Positions 20,605 to 31,799 of a stretch of 64,000 nucleotides of DNA are shown piece after piece. The notes beneath the pieces were generated by a model. It worked only from the letters and a program-made list of their open reading frames with translations. It ran no database searches and was not told the origin of the DNA. Source of the stretch: Paracamarosporium sp. OC-R06-R3 (Eukaryota; Ascomycota; Dothideomycetes; Pleosporales; Didymosphaeriaceae); assembly GCA_019828545.1 (NCBI GenBank), contig JACVRA010000148.1, positions 62,001 through 126,000 on the forward strand. Direction: 5' to 3'. Positions within the stretch are counted from its first letter, which is position 1, and every line of letters starts with the position of its first letter. Made by a program: the position numbers and the translations under genes.

Positions 20605-22609
20605 ACTCTATCCACAGCCAGGCTGTGTTACGACTAAAAGTACCACTTGAGCTTCTGCTGGACGAATAGAAACAACAGTTGCAAAACTTTCCGTGACCGA
20701 GCTCGGTAAAGAAGCTTGCCTGCTCGTGTTCTCGCTGGAAGCGGAATGGTGGCTCCCTCGAATTCGAGGCTGTTGCCAATCAGGAGTGGTCGAAGCTAAA
20801 CCGGAGATTTGGGGCTTGTCGAAGACGACAAGGCTGAAAGGAGTGTGGCTAAGGAGCGACAGAAAACAAAAACAAAAACAAAAACATCAAGGTAAAGACG
20901 GAAAGATTGTGAAAGATGGTGTCAGTGACTATGTCATGCTCGCGTAGCTTTGTGGGTTATAATATTTCGAGGCTGTAGGCTCTAGTATTCTCTGAGTCAA
21001 GCGTAGGCGTAATTCTCAGGTGAGACATAGCCTGGTGATCATGATGCTCCAAGATTCCACGCCGAATGCATTGTCGATGGCAGATGTACGTAGCTCTGCG
21101 CCAACGTCATCAGGGACCAAGGACTCGAAACAGTAGATCGTTAATGAGCCGTGCGTCTGAAAAGGTAGGGGTAATGAAAACGGATCATGGGCTGGCGTGA
21201 CAAGAAGCGGTGCGTCTAGGTGGGTGCAAGGGGTCATCAGTTGGCATTGACCACGCATTTTGGTCGGGTTCATTTGAAATGTTTGCCACTCGCTCGAAGA
21301 TCAGCTGGTTTGAGTCGCGAAAGTAAGGAAAGGAATAGTGAGGGACCTCATGACCCTTGAAGATGCATGAAGCTGCAGCGTACTGCAGGGACGCTAGTCG
21401 CTAAGGAGCCATCCGCAGCAAGACATTACCACAATTCAAAAAACTCTGCAGAACCAAATTTCCTTGATTTTGAGGGTGGTAGCATAGCCATGAGTGCATC
21501 TGCTCACCGGTAATGGTGACCTGAACGGCTTCGCGTCTTCTAGATAAGCCAGCCTGGATATTAGGTTCAGTGACTCGGGGGAGTGCTTTGTGGCAAGTAT
21601 CCATGCTTCTGGAAGCGAGAACTACGTATCGGTTCCATTTTGACGGCGGGGCGAAACAAGCGGTGTAACTAGGCAGAGATAGCAGATTGTGGGGATGCGG
21701 AAGTAACCCTGTAAGCACGTGGGAGACTGGGAAGGAAAGGAATCAGGAACCGGATCATCGAGAGCGATATGGAGCAGATCAAAATCTCTGACGTACAGTG
21801 GTTGCGGTCGGTCACCGAGAAAGAGGCACGGATCGGCATGCATACCGATAACGAAGCGGATCCATTTCGAGGCGCCGGCAATGTGGTGCGAGCGTCGTCA
21901 TCATCCAAAGAGGTTTCGATATACTCGTAGATCTTCTTGGAGATGTTTCGTTGAGGTTTGGCAATGTGCCTGGTCTGTAACGTGGATGGGGTACCAGCGC
22001 CTTGTTGCCTTCCTTCCGTCTGCCGGAGCCTGGGGATCGTATCAAGCTCTAGGCATCAAATTACAGGCTGTGTACAACGTACATGCTGCAAGACAATCAT
22101 ACATGAATCGCGTCTTTGGTGGCATCCTTTGCATTGTGAGGGTCACAAGGCTCGCCCCCACCGCTCTGCCCCGGGCCGAGCCACCTAGGCGCCCGGCACC
22201 GCATGAATGCGGTGCAGTCACCCAAACTGCCGTCAACAAGAGATTGCGCCATTTGCGAGACGACCGTGCTCTGACAGTGAGGCGGAGCGCTGCAGGAGGA
22301 TTCCAAGGGTAACGAGTTGGTGCATGTACATGGTGAATAGCGCGAGGGAGTGGCAAGACAAGGAGGGTGATATTGAGTGGTTCCTCTAAACGGAAAGAGC
22401 TAGTCTCTTCCGGGCTAACATCATCTACCCCCAGCTGCGGAAGCTGCGACTATGGGCTAAGGGTCGCATGACCGTACAGTTCAAGGAGGACTACTTTCGT
22501 GCCGTTGGGCGTCCGTCTGCTCATTGTACATCTCACTTTGCACATGTAGCAGCCGCTAGGATCCGACCAGATAGTGAATGATCCTTGACACCCATGGCAT
22601 TGAACGCGC
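20605..22609. other. 2-kb spacer, no gene supported
   Basis: The stretch upstream of the zinc protein gene holds several overlapping open frames with no family resemblance. A short A-rich repeat (AAAAAC units) lies at about 20863-20885. A minus-strand segment at about 21900-21620 reads protein-like (RFVIGMHADPCLFLGDRPQ) but the frame closes upstream and no exon chain could be built; it may be a gene remnant. Confidence 0.45.
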
Positions 22610-23404
22610 CTACCCATCCGACGGTACTAGCACAATCTGCACCTCCTGATGAACAGTGGCGACGTCGTCCTTCCAGATGATGCGCCATCCGTGACCTTCC
22701 TTGGTCTTGACCGCGTCCCAGGCTCCCGTCGCCCGACCACGAGGTTTGAAGACGTGATTCTGGTCGTCAATGTCCCAGTCGTACAGATTACAAGACACAC
22801 CCTCTGGGCAATCGTGATCACCGAAGGTAGTACTCCAGCCCACAGCGATGAAATCATCCGGAGCAGGGAAGACGTACTGAGAGACATATTGTAGATCATG
22901 CGAGTTTGTGCTGTTGTTGGTGTCCCTAAACAGGGTCAGTATAGTTGATGCTAAGTTTGTGTATCAATTCAGAGCAATCATCGACACTTGCCTTTCCAGA
23001 TAGTAATGCAAATCCCAACCCAGGCCTTCCGGGGCCCCGACTGTTAGGAGATGGACGATCACGGGCTCCGAGGGAGGGTGAATAGTGAAGTTTTCTAGGC
23101 CAAAGGAAGGCGGTAGGTGCACTTGGGGCTGCGGAGCGTGGGTTTGGGGTACGCCATCGATGGTACCCTCGGAAAGCGCCACCACAGGACGGTCCTTGAA
23201 GAGTTTGCCACTACTATGCGCGCCGACAGTCAATACTTTAGATATTCACACGAGGTGCAAAACCTACACCGAGTTCACCTGAAAAGACCATTTGGCCTTG
23301 GGGTCAGCTAGAAGAGCGGGAAGTTCTTCATACTGAGCTGTTGGGGCCGCAAGCACAGAGCACACAGCTGCGAGACCGAACGACAAAACGGCTGTGATTT
23401 TCAT
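22610..23404 (-). CDS. Small secreted protein with a probable GC-AG intron
   Basis: Three exons, 23404-23279, 23194-22992 and 22925-22610, give 214 residues. The N-terminus is a clear signal peptide (MKITAVLSFGLAAVCSVLAA) followed by a PTAQYEELPALLADPKAKW propeptide-like stretch. The mature part contains NFTIHPPSEPVIVHLLTVG, a run of Asn/Thr/Ser (DTNNSTNSHDLQYVSQYVFP) and two cysteines in HDCPEGVSCNLYDWD, then a beta-rich end (GHGWRIIWKDDV). Intron 2 fits only with a GC donor (AG|GCAAGT) and TTTAG acceptor. The acceptor of intron 1 is uncertain: phase allows only the site before 23194, which removes a plausible VGAHSSGKLF. No family was recognised; the short cell-wall or effector-like secreted proteins of moulds have this layout. 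Confidence 0.62.
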
Positions 23405-24238
23405 GTTGGGTGAGCCAGGTCTGTAATACCGTCGAGGAAAGTCAACAGAATTCTGAGTCGTGATGAGGGCTGAAGCGTTCTGAGTATGGGCAGCGAGGTT
23501 GATATAGAAACCCGAGGTAAAAGCCAGTGACGTAGATAACTCTGCAACTGTACGCGCCCCAACAAGTGAGCGTAATTGTAGGTGAACCCACTTGGCGCTT
23601 TACTTTCTCACTTCTTGACGTGGCCAAAGCACAGCCAGTTTATATCACTACGAAGTCAGTATAAGTTCGTTTGTAATTCAAGCCGTGTAAACAGGATCCT
23701 GGCTAATGAAGACGATCTATACATGTGCCTGATAGACTTTGTAAAGACCCCCGAAAATATCACTAGGGGCCATGTCCTTCAAAGACGTTGCGATGATTTG
23801 TCGTGTGGGAATCAGACGCCTCCACAAAGACAACAAACTTTCAAAGCATCCTGCAACAAGACCTCTCTGCTGCAATTGCATCTATTGCATCCGCTGAAAG
23901 GGAACAGAAGTGGGCCTTACAAGTAAAATTCAAGATGTGAAGTGGTATTGCAATGCCATGCCTAGCCACCCCATAATCGTGATAACGCCTTCGATGACGC
24001 CAATAATTCGCAAGCTTTCAGAATAGGTTTGTCCGCTTGTTCTGATGTTGAGATATACAATGCAGACCAAGAAGCCAGATCGCCCACTCGTCTCAGTTCT
24101 CCCTCCCTTGCGTCTAACACGCGTTACCGGCGTGAGGTTACACGAAAGCATAACCAAAGGGGTAGGACTGGAAGCATAATTGGCCTACGCATTGCCTATC
24201 TTGGTTAAAACCTTGTACTTTTTGGCCATCGGTCAAGG
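23405..24238. other. Intergenic, promoter of secreted protein
   Basis: 834 bases. Open frames here lack any protein features. The first 200 bases probably carry the promoter of the secreted protein. Confidence 0.5.
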
Positions 24239-25255
24239 CTAGATAAGTCTAGGCTTCTTGGTTCCAGTTGGCGTGAAGGTGTTGTCCAGAGTGCCACCTT
24301 TCAAAGGAATGTGATCCCCTTCGCAGCATCCGGCTGATCCCAAAGCTTTGTTGCAGCAAGTCCAAGTTTGGAATTTTTCACCTCCTCGTGTCGTGATCTT
24401 TTTACGTCCGAGGTGGAAACGACAAATTGTTCCCTCTTTGATCGGCTGGGCGCACTGCATGCACATTGATACGGTGCTCTTCGAGCCTGCTGCTTTGGTA
24501 CCCACAGATGGGGTCCGCTGTCCGCCATCTCGTGGTGCTTCACGAACTGTTGGGGTTCGACTGATCGCAGCGCGATAGCTCGAGGACGATGGCCCAGCAA
24601 CAGTCCTGTCTGGAAAGTTCGTCGAGGGACTCGGTTGCTGGAGGAGGACTTCCAGGTCGCTCAAGCTGTCGTCGGATTCGATAGAGAGAATGTCTACTTC
24701 GGGCTTGACAAGAGCCTTTTGGTGTGCGGTCCTGGAATGTCCGTGGCTGTTATTTTCTACTGATCGCCCTGGTAAGCCTCCTGATGACGGTTTGCCCAGC
24801 TCTGACTTCACTCGTGGCAGTCCAGTCCTCCTCTGATAATCGTTGATGGTTTTCTGAGCCCACGCCGAATGAGGTGCCAGGCCGCGAGCAACTGCCCCGG
24901 AGAGCGCAGGAGAGGATTTGCAGAGCTCGAGCAAGAGGTCGGCGACTTTTCGAGGAGGACTGGTGTCGATGATGTGGCGAAGGTGGTCTGGTGAGACGGA
25001 AGGCAGAGAAAGGGAGGTGTTGGTGGCGATGCGAGGATAGGAGCTACTTGACGGGGCGCAGTTTGCCCTGGCGGGCGCTTTTCCCTGGTCTTTCTTGAGA
25101 TGCGTTGGGAGCCGTTGTTGCTGCGCATGGCGTGGTTGCTGTGGCTGCTGTGGCTGCTGGTGCTGAGGCTCGGGCGACGGCGAGGAGAGGGTGAGATCCA
25201 CCGTCTCGACATTCCCTCTGGTTGATTCACTCTGCGCGTGGCGGCCAAACGACAT
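24239..25255 (-). CDS. Ser/Pro/Gln-rich protein with Cys-rich tail and SUMO-interaction-like motifs
   Basis: A single exon of 338 residues starts at MSFGRHAQ (25255); the frame is open 69 bases further but the upstream codons look non-coding. Near the N-terminus VETVDLTLSSPSPE is a hydrophobic core followed by acid/phospho-serines, like a SUMO-interaction motif; a second, EVDILSIESDDSLSDLEVLL, lies at about 209-228. A Gln/Pro repeat encoded by CTG/CAG units follows the first motif. The C-terminal 75 residues carry CMQCAQPIKEGTICRFH and WTCCNKALGSAGCCEGDH, with enough Cys and His for one or two zinc sites. An SPDHLRHIIDTSPPRKVADLLLELC block at about 95-120 is probably helical. No named family was recognised. 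A SUMO-linked nuclear role is inferred from the motifs only. Confidence 0.72.
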   Translation of the reverse strand: MSFGRHAQSESTRGNVETVDLTLSSPSPEPQHQQPQQPQQPRHAQQQRLPTHLKKDQGKAPARANCAPSSSSYPRIATNTSLSLPSVSPDHLRHIIDTSPPRKVADLLLELCKSSPALSGAVARGLAPHSAWAQKTINDYQRRTGLPRVKSELGKPSSGGLPGRSVENNSHGHSRTAHQKALVKPEVDILSIESDDSLSDLEVLLQQPSPSTNFPDRTVAGPSSSSYRAAISRTPTVREAPRDGGQRTPSVGTKAAGSKSTVSMCMQCAQPIKEGTICRFHLGRKKITTRGGEKFQTWTCCNKALGSAGCCEGDHIPLKGGTLDNTFTPTGTKKPRLI

Positions 25256-26951
25256 GATCTGCGGTGGCGAAACGTGCGAAACGTCCAAAACGGAAAGGAG
25301 GCAGATGTGCAGCGGTACCCCCACAGGTGAAAGCGGAGGTGGGGGGTGGGAGTGGAGAGAATGCGGCAGCTAGCGCGGTCGCGTCAGGAACGGACGCGTG
25401 GCAGGAGCCAGGTCACGTGCAGGCAGGCCATACATGGAGCACGGAGCCGGGAAGAGCACACCCACGCTCAGCTGGACATGGTCCCTCCGGGGCGTTCAGA
25501 TGGCGTTCGAACGGGCAAAGCCGCTGTCAGGGCTGGCGTTGTATCAGCACGGCGCCAAGGGCCTTCCTCATGCGTTCGGGGGCGGGCGTCGTGGCGTCGA
25601 TGGTGAAATTCAGGCCACCTCCGGCTCTCCTAGGCATTGCAGCGTGCAGAATCCCAGGCTCCCAGGCTCCCAGGCTCCCAGGCGCTATCTCTCTCCAGGG
25701 ACACGGACGAACGAACTACTAGCGGCACTTCGCACACGCGTACTCTAGCCCCCTTGGAGTCGCCTTCACGGCCGCCTTCCCACAACCACTCCATGTCCAT
25801 GTCCATGGCGCAGCGCGGACAGCGTTTGGCTCCGCACAACTGTCGCCTCAGAATACGAGCGCGCGTCCATCAAACCGCCTGTTCCCGCGTATGCATCAGC
25901 ATGCGCGCTTCACATCGCTCCCACGCCTGAGCCTGTGCACCAGGACTGTGCGTGTCAGCACCGGCGTCCGCAACGAGGAAGCGCCCTCACAGTCGCGCAA
26001 TGCTCGTCGCCAGCGTCTTCAACGCATTGGGAGGCGGCCCCGGATGGTTGTCCATGCCGCCATGCCCATCGGCAGCAGGATGCGACACCGAGGCTCGCGG
26101 GAGACAGCCTGCTTCTGGCCCTGTTCCCCGAGCCATCGCTGCCTGCATGTCACTTACGCACACCATGACCTTTCGAGAAGAACGCGACCCATGCGTCATC
26201 CGAAGAGCCAACGACATGCTCCAACGCCCCTTGCAGCAACAGGCCTAGCGTGGACATCTGCCGCAAGTGCTCAGTTGCGCCGCTGTGATAGGTGCGCCGC
26301 CGTGCCATCCTCCAAGGCCCTGCGAACAGCGCCCCGTCGCTTGGCCCACTCCCCATTTCCGCCTTCTTTCCCTGCCACGACCTCGCCAGCCCACTGCCTG
26401 CTTCGGGGTCGACAGCTCGACGCTGGAGCCGCTGTGGGTATCCCACCGCACTTGCGCCATCGAGCTTCGACTGCTGAGCTTCCCGCAAGTCGCCAGACCC
26501 TGCGACCATCAAACGCGCTAGGACTCGGCGCGCGCTGTGAAATCATCAGCCTTGCCCCAAACTTGGGTTCAGACCAGGGTCCTGGCTCTATTGACGCCGG
26601 GGCTCGAGCTCTTCTGCGAACAGTACTCAATTTAGCTTCTTCTACCGTCTTTCTAGAAGATTACCCTCCCGCGCTCCCCGCTGCTCTGATGATGTGATAT
26701 AACAGCCTGGTCGCACCAACAGGAGCTTACTCCCATCTACCGGAAACACGTTCATCCACTCCTTCGCCCCTATATCCCACCGCGGTGCGCGCATGCCACT
26801 TCAGCCCTTCCTTAGGCCCAGTATAGCGTTCAACTTGCTTTGCAGCACCCCTCAGCCAGCCCGTTCATCCAGGCAGCATTGGCAAGGAATGTCCAGCCCC
26901 GTCGCTCCACTCCAGGCCCATCGGTAGATCATCACTGTCGCGCTCGCCAAC
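25256..26951. other. GC-rich spacer without a supported gene
   Basis: 1.7 kb is open in several frames on both strands at once, a sign of GC-rich non-coding DNA. The translated frames are Arg/Pro/Ala/His-rich with no domain. It contains an 8-bp tandem repeat at 25653-25684. It separates two divergent regulator-type genes and probably holds both promoters. Confidence 0.55.
25653..25684. repeat. 8-bp tandem repeat, four copies
   Basis: Three exact CCCAGGCT units followed by CCCAGGCG. Confidence 0.95.
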
Positions 26952-28953
26952 ATGGACGACAACCTAGACATTCCAGAGGAGTCCATGCGACACATCGAGG
27001 CGTTGCTGGCGAGACATCGTCCGGATATGATCCACAGGATGTTCCAGCAGGCTATGGAGAGCCGTATGTTTCGCTGACAAGCCGTGCGCGTCGAGTAGCT
27101 GACCCAGTACAGGACGCAGCTCTGTCGCATCCTCCCATACAGCGTCTTCGATATCAACGAGTGCTTCAACGGGGTCCTCGTTTCGCTCTCCGGCCCCGTC
27201 ATTTCGCACTTCGACAACCACTTCGTATCATTCGCGCTTATCTATGCAATCTAATCACTCAACTTCCACGTTATCGTCTACCATGTCTAGCGTCGCTCCT
27301 TCGATCGCATCCTCGACATCCTCTATGTCCTCGCGTTCTCGGGCGACACCGAGGCGGACAGAACCTCGTTCTTATCCGGCTTCTCTAGATCCTACACGCC
27401 CCAGCTTGGATCCCACGCGCCCTGTGCCATCGGTGCTTACACCAACATCTGAGATGGATAGTCCTATCGATCCAAAGCAAGAATCTGCCTTCACACCCAC
27501 TGATGAGGACATGAGTATCGCGTCTTTCCCAACAGATAGAGGAGCCGGTCAATCGGGCGACTCCTTCATGTTTTGCACATATTGCGCCGAAGCGAAAACA
27601 TTGAAGACTTTCAAGGCGAAATCAGACTGGAAAAAGCATGAGATGAGGATGCATGAGACAGGAGAAGATTGGCCGTGCCTCGTGAATGGTTGTAACCGAA
27701 TCTTTGATCGACAAAAAGATTTCGTAAAGCACCACCAACGATATCATTCCGGACGACCACTGCCGTCTTTGACAGATATCGGTATCCAGCTACTTCCGAG
27801 GAGGGTTTTCGGTTGTGGATTCGACAAATGCAAAGAAGTCAGCATTGGATGGGATGAGCGCTGCGATCACGTTGCCAAACACATGAAGAACGGCTCAACG
27901 TTTGATCAATGGAAATACTCGAACGTCATCCGTAATTTGATTCGTCAAGAGGCGCTGCACGATACGTGGAAAGAGATGATCGCATGTCTGAATGAACGGT
28001 TGCGAGAGAGTCGATCCCAAATCAGCTGGTGCCCAGACAACACACGAGTATTACGACAGAAGCTCCAGTGCTGTGATCTCAGGCCCAGTCGAGAAGAAGT
28101 TTTGATAACGGCACTAAGCTTACGATCCGATATATCGTTGGATCCAACCCAACAACAACCGCCACCAGGTTTCATCACTCCCAGCAGGGATTCGGTGCCA
28201 AATGTCGACAAGCTGTCTCGGGAACAACGCATGCACATTCTTATAGGTAACCCTAACGCAACCATTTCGCGGGGCCGACTTGCTGCGGTCAATGCTGCAT
28301 TGCTTAGGGCAAGTAACGCATCCCCTAACGCTCCGAACTTCGATTGCGGCTCCTCTCCCTTCGATGATGGACCCGATCCCGACACAAGCTCGCGTCGCAT
28401 AAGTTATATGGACATTGACACTTCTGAAAGCTATCTAGACATGTCCCAACAACCCATACCTGATATGCAGATGCCCAATCCTACTCAGCAGCCACAGCCA
28501 CAGCCGCAACCGCAACCACAACCGCAACCACAGGCCCCTATGATGGAGGACGAACAAACGCAAGCGCATGGCTTTGTGGACCCAGTAAAACCATCAAACC
28601 CATTAAACCTGTTCTACCCTAGCTACTTCGACGCGCCTCCTCAGATTGAAGAAAGCCATTACTACGAACGACCTTCGCTCGGCCAGATGATATCCAAGCC
28701 ACTCCAGAGAATCGGGAACCGCTTAAGCAGACACGGTACACCTGGCTCACGCCCAGTCTCCCAGGCAGACCACCGTATGATACAGACCAACATGGCTCCC
28801 GAGTTTCAGATTCAAGCTCCCGTGCAAATGGAAAGGGGCTTCCCACACCACCATCAACATCCATCAATGCATGTGCCACAGTATCCTAACGCGGAACCAC
28901 AGCATCAACAGCAACATCACGATCAACAACTTCTCTTTACGTCACCTATTTGA
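26952..28953 (+). CDS. Three-finger zinc protein, paralogue of 20604-19028
   Basis: Two exons, 26952-27063 and 27113-28953, give 650 residues; the 49-bp intron is gtatgt...tacag. The first exon reads MDDNLDIPEESMRHIEALLARHR. A Ser/Thr-rich stretch (about 38-110) precedes the zinc region, which repeats the arrangement of the other paralogue: FCTYCAEAKT...WKKHEMRMH, CLVNGCNRIF...HHQRYH, then CGFDKCKEV...RCDHVAKH, followed by WKYSNVIRNLIRQEALHDTWKEM. The C-terminal half is low complexity, with a Pro-Gln repeat (PQPQPQ, 28483-28535) and a His/Gln-rich end. The shared 5' exon layout (first coding exon of 112 or 118 bases, both ending in phase 1) also supports common descent. A nuclear regulatory role is inferred; no target is visible. 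Confidence 0.83.
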
Positions 28954-31799
28954 TTCAGTTTCTTCTGCACGCATCTTGGCGGTCAGATATTCAGCATGGC
29001 GGGTTCCTCGCATATAGATGTTCCATTTGTCTTCAGTTACCTTTCTTTCTTGATACCCGTGCTTTTCGCACACATGTCTCGAAGCATGTACGATACCACA
29101 CGCCCGCATAGATAATTCGCCAAGCGCCGAAAAAGAATATAGACACGTATCACGACTCCCACATTGACCCCATCTCCATCACATCACAATATGTCTTACC
29201 GAACGCCATCCCGCACAAGCCGTAAGAACACTTGGCGCGATGCCACCTTGACCCGTCACGGACTTGGGAGTTGACCACTTGCTTTTTCGAGCCTAGACTG
29301 TACCAAGGCACGAGCAGACACGTGCCCATAAACGGGCAATCCGTTTTGCTGGCTCGCTCCCTCTGGCACCAGCAAACCCTGCCTGACTCACCACCCCTAC
29401 GCCGTGCGAGACTTTCCTGATTCACACCTTTATCCGTCCCGTATTTGCGGCAGCACTATTGCTGCAAGTGGGACATGACCGACGGTCGTCACCCACAACT
29501 CGCACCCACAGACCTGTGATGAAAACTCAGTCGTGCATCTCGCCAACGTTTCTCGCGGATTCCTTCGCTGCCATACAGGCTAGATGAGCACCTCTTCCGG
29601 CAGCGATGTGCGCCCGCCCGCTGATCGGCCTCTCCTGCAACGTTGCGGAGATAATCAGCAGGATCCTGCTAGCTCGCTTATCTTAGCGGGCGCGGGCCCT
29701 ACGGGGTTTCGAATAGAGGCGAAACAAGGCAAGCTACCAAACGTACGTATCGCGCCGCGCGCAAAAAAACACACACAGTGGTTTGCCTAGATGCGCTTGG
29801 CGGCGGACCCTTCTGTCGAGCCATCGTGGTTCAAGGCCTGTGCAACGATGACAAGTCAGGAATGATAAAGCTTAAGATGTGGGCCCCGTGGCCAGCGTTC
29901 GTTCCAGGCTCAAAGTGGAATGCACTTCGTTCCGTAGATAGATACGTATGTCGCTTACACTGCATGTCCAGATCCTTGGTACCTACCACTCGCACGCACT
30001 GTCCTCTAAAAGTATGTCACTAGACCCTTTCCCGACGGCGACAACGACGTACGATAGACGGAAATTCCGCAGTGCTGCATACGTGCTATGTATGTATGAA
30101 TCCCACCGTCGCTTGGGCTTAGCGATCCCGTTAAGACTGCTCATATACTCGGGAATGCACGCCTTTTCATTGAAAGCTTGCCTCAAGGGGAAGGAGGCGG
30201 CTCTTGTACGGTACCGTGTCCTGGACTGCGGTTTTCAGATACCCGCTCTTGCATTCGATGCGAATGCGAGGGGGAAGGCGGTAGGTAAGGCCGTTGTTGG
30301 GTACTTGGCGTGTACATCGTGTGTGTCAGGTATACGGAGAAGGATGCTCTGGGTGTGTTCTGATTGGGCTGGGGGTTGGTAGAGGCCTAGACGTTGATGC
30401 ACGTGTCCTATTTAAATGCTTATACCCCATGAGACGGTTACATTAAGAGTCATCTCGAGGAGGAGCCCATCGTTTGTACAGGCTTTGGTGTTGTATGATA
30501 AGATTTGCGTTTGTATTGACTGGTCCGCATCAATCTCAAGAGGATCATTCGTTCAAGCATGGAGTTAGACATGAGTGCTTCGTTGAACAGACAGATCATA
30601 TCTGGTTTTTAGACGCGACTATTGATGTCGGTGTCACGATACAAGGCCCTTTAGTAAGAGACAGTGCATCATCTGCCCTCGTGAGCTATGTGTATGATTA
30701 CAGACAATTTTCCGCCTCGCTAATGACCTCGGCTCTTACGACTGCAGGTTTACAACAGGCCAATGTGTGTCGTTGATAATGCAAAACCATGGGATTTTAC
30801 TAGCAAGGTAATATTACCTCATTGAGAAATATTAAATGATACCTTGCAAAGAGTAGTCGCTGATAAGAAATCAGACTTGGGTAGTATGAGGTACTTCTTA
30901 CGAAGTCTACCACCGCCACACTTTCCTAGTCCTAGCTAAAGCAATGATCCTGTGTCACAGCGATAGCGAATATTGCTGCCATCCCCTAGTAAGCGGCTCC
31001 AATGTGAAAACGAAAATATATGGCAGCAGGCTTTGAATATTAATCTACTAATGACATAACGGTCTAAAATGATGAAGGTGAATTCTACAAAGAATAAGCA
31101 CTCCATCATTGCAGAGTACGGAAAGTGAGGTCTGTGCAGCTCTTCACAACTTTTGGAAACCAAGAAAATACGCCGAGGCAGCCAATGGCCACTCATTCGC
31201 AGCTCAATGCCATGTTACGGTGAGACAGAAGAGTGTCAAATCTGACAGACCAAAAGCAAATGAAGACAGAACATTTTGGAATTCCAAAACAAGCATGAAT
31301 AATTTCGACAAACTCTAATTGGCCCATAGTCGTGATGGGAAGACTGCGTTGCTGAACAGGGCTAGTATTGGCGCATCGCGTCACGCGTGTCAACTGAACG
31401 CCTCCCGAACTGAAACCTCTAAATGGCCTCGCCTACTTCTTTGTTCCCGCATGTATGTTCACGAACGGAAAGACGTCATACACAGCACCATATATCGGCC
31501 ACGGAACGCTCTCCGACAACAATTGTCAAATGTTGCATTAGTTAAGAGTAAGGGATCTGGGATACGCATGCAAATCAGAAACACGACCGACGAATCATTG
31601 TCATGATCACAACCTTCAAACATCAGCCACCTCACCATCCCACTCTAGCTTACAATAGACGAAACACACCTGCCACCACGTTCAAAATGTCATGTACGCG
31701 CTCTACAGCTGTCTGCCTCAAACTAGCCCCATATACAATAGATTCACGGCCTCGCGCCCGCCTCATGTCCAGACCCGCAGGCCGGAATTAATCTAAGCT
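28954..31799. other. 2.8-kb gene-poor spacer
   Basis: The first part (29430-29800) is GC-rich, the rest closer to AT-rich. Frames such as 29948-30382 have no start context, domain or splice partner that I can defend. No tRNA or repeat family was recognised. Confidence 0.5.

Noticed and set aside
21622..21900. Minus-strand protein-like segment
   Set aside because: Reads plausibly for about 70 residues but is closed upstream by stops and no exon chain could be built; kept only as a possible remnant.
21719..22312. 197-codon plus-strand frame
   Set aside because: Random composition; the opposite strand is also partly open. No domain or splice partner.
25891..26697. 268-codon plus-strand frame in the GC-rich spacer
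   Set aside because: Three other frames, on both strands, are open over the same bases; the product is Arg/Pro/Ala-rich without features.
29948..30382. 144-codon plus-strand frame
   Set aside because: No recognised domain, poor start context, no splicing partner.
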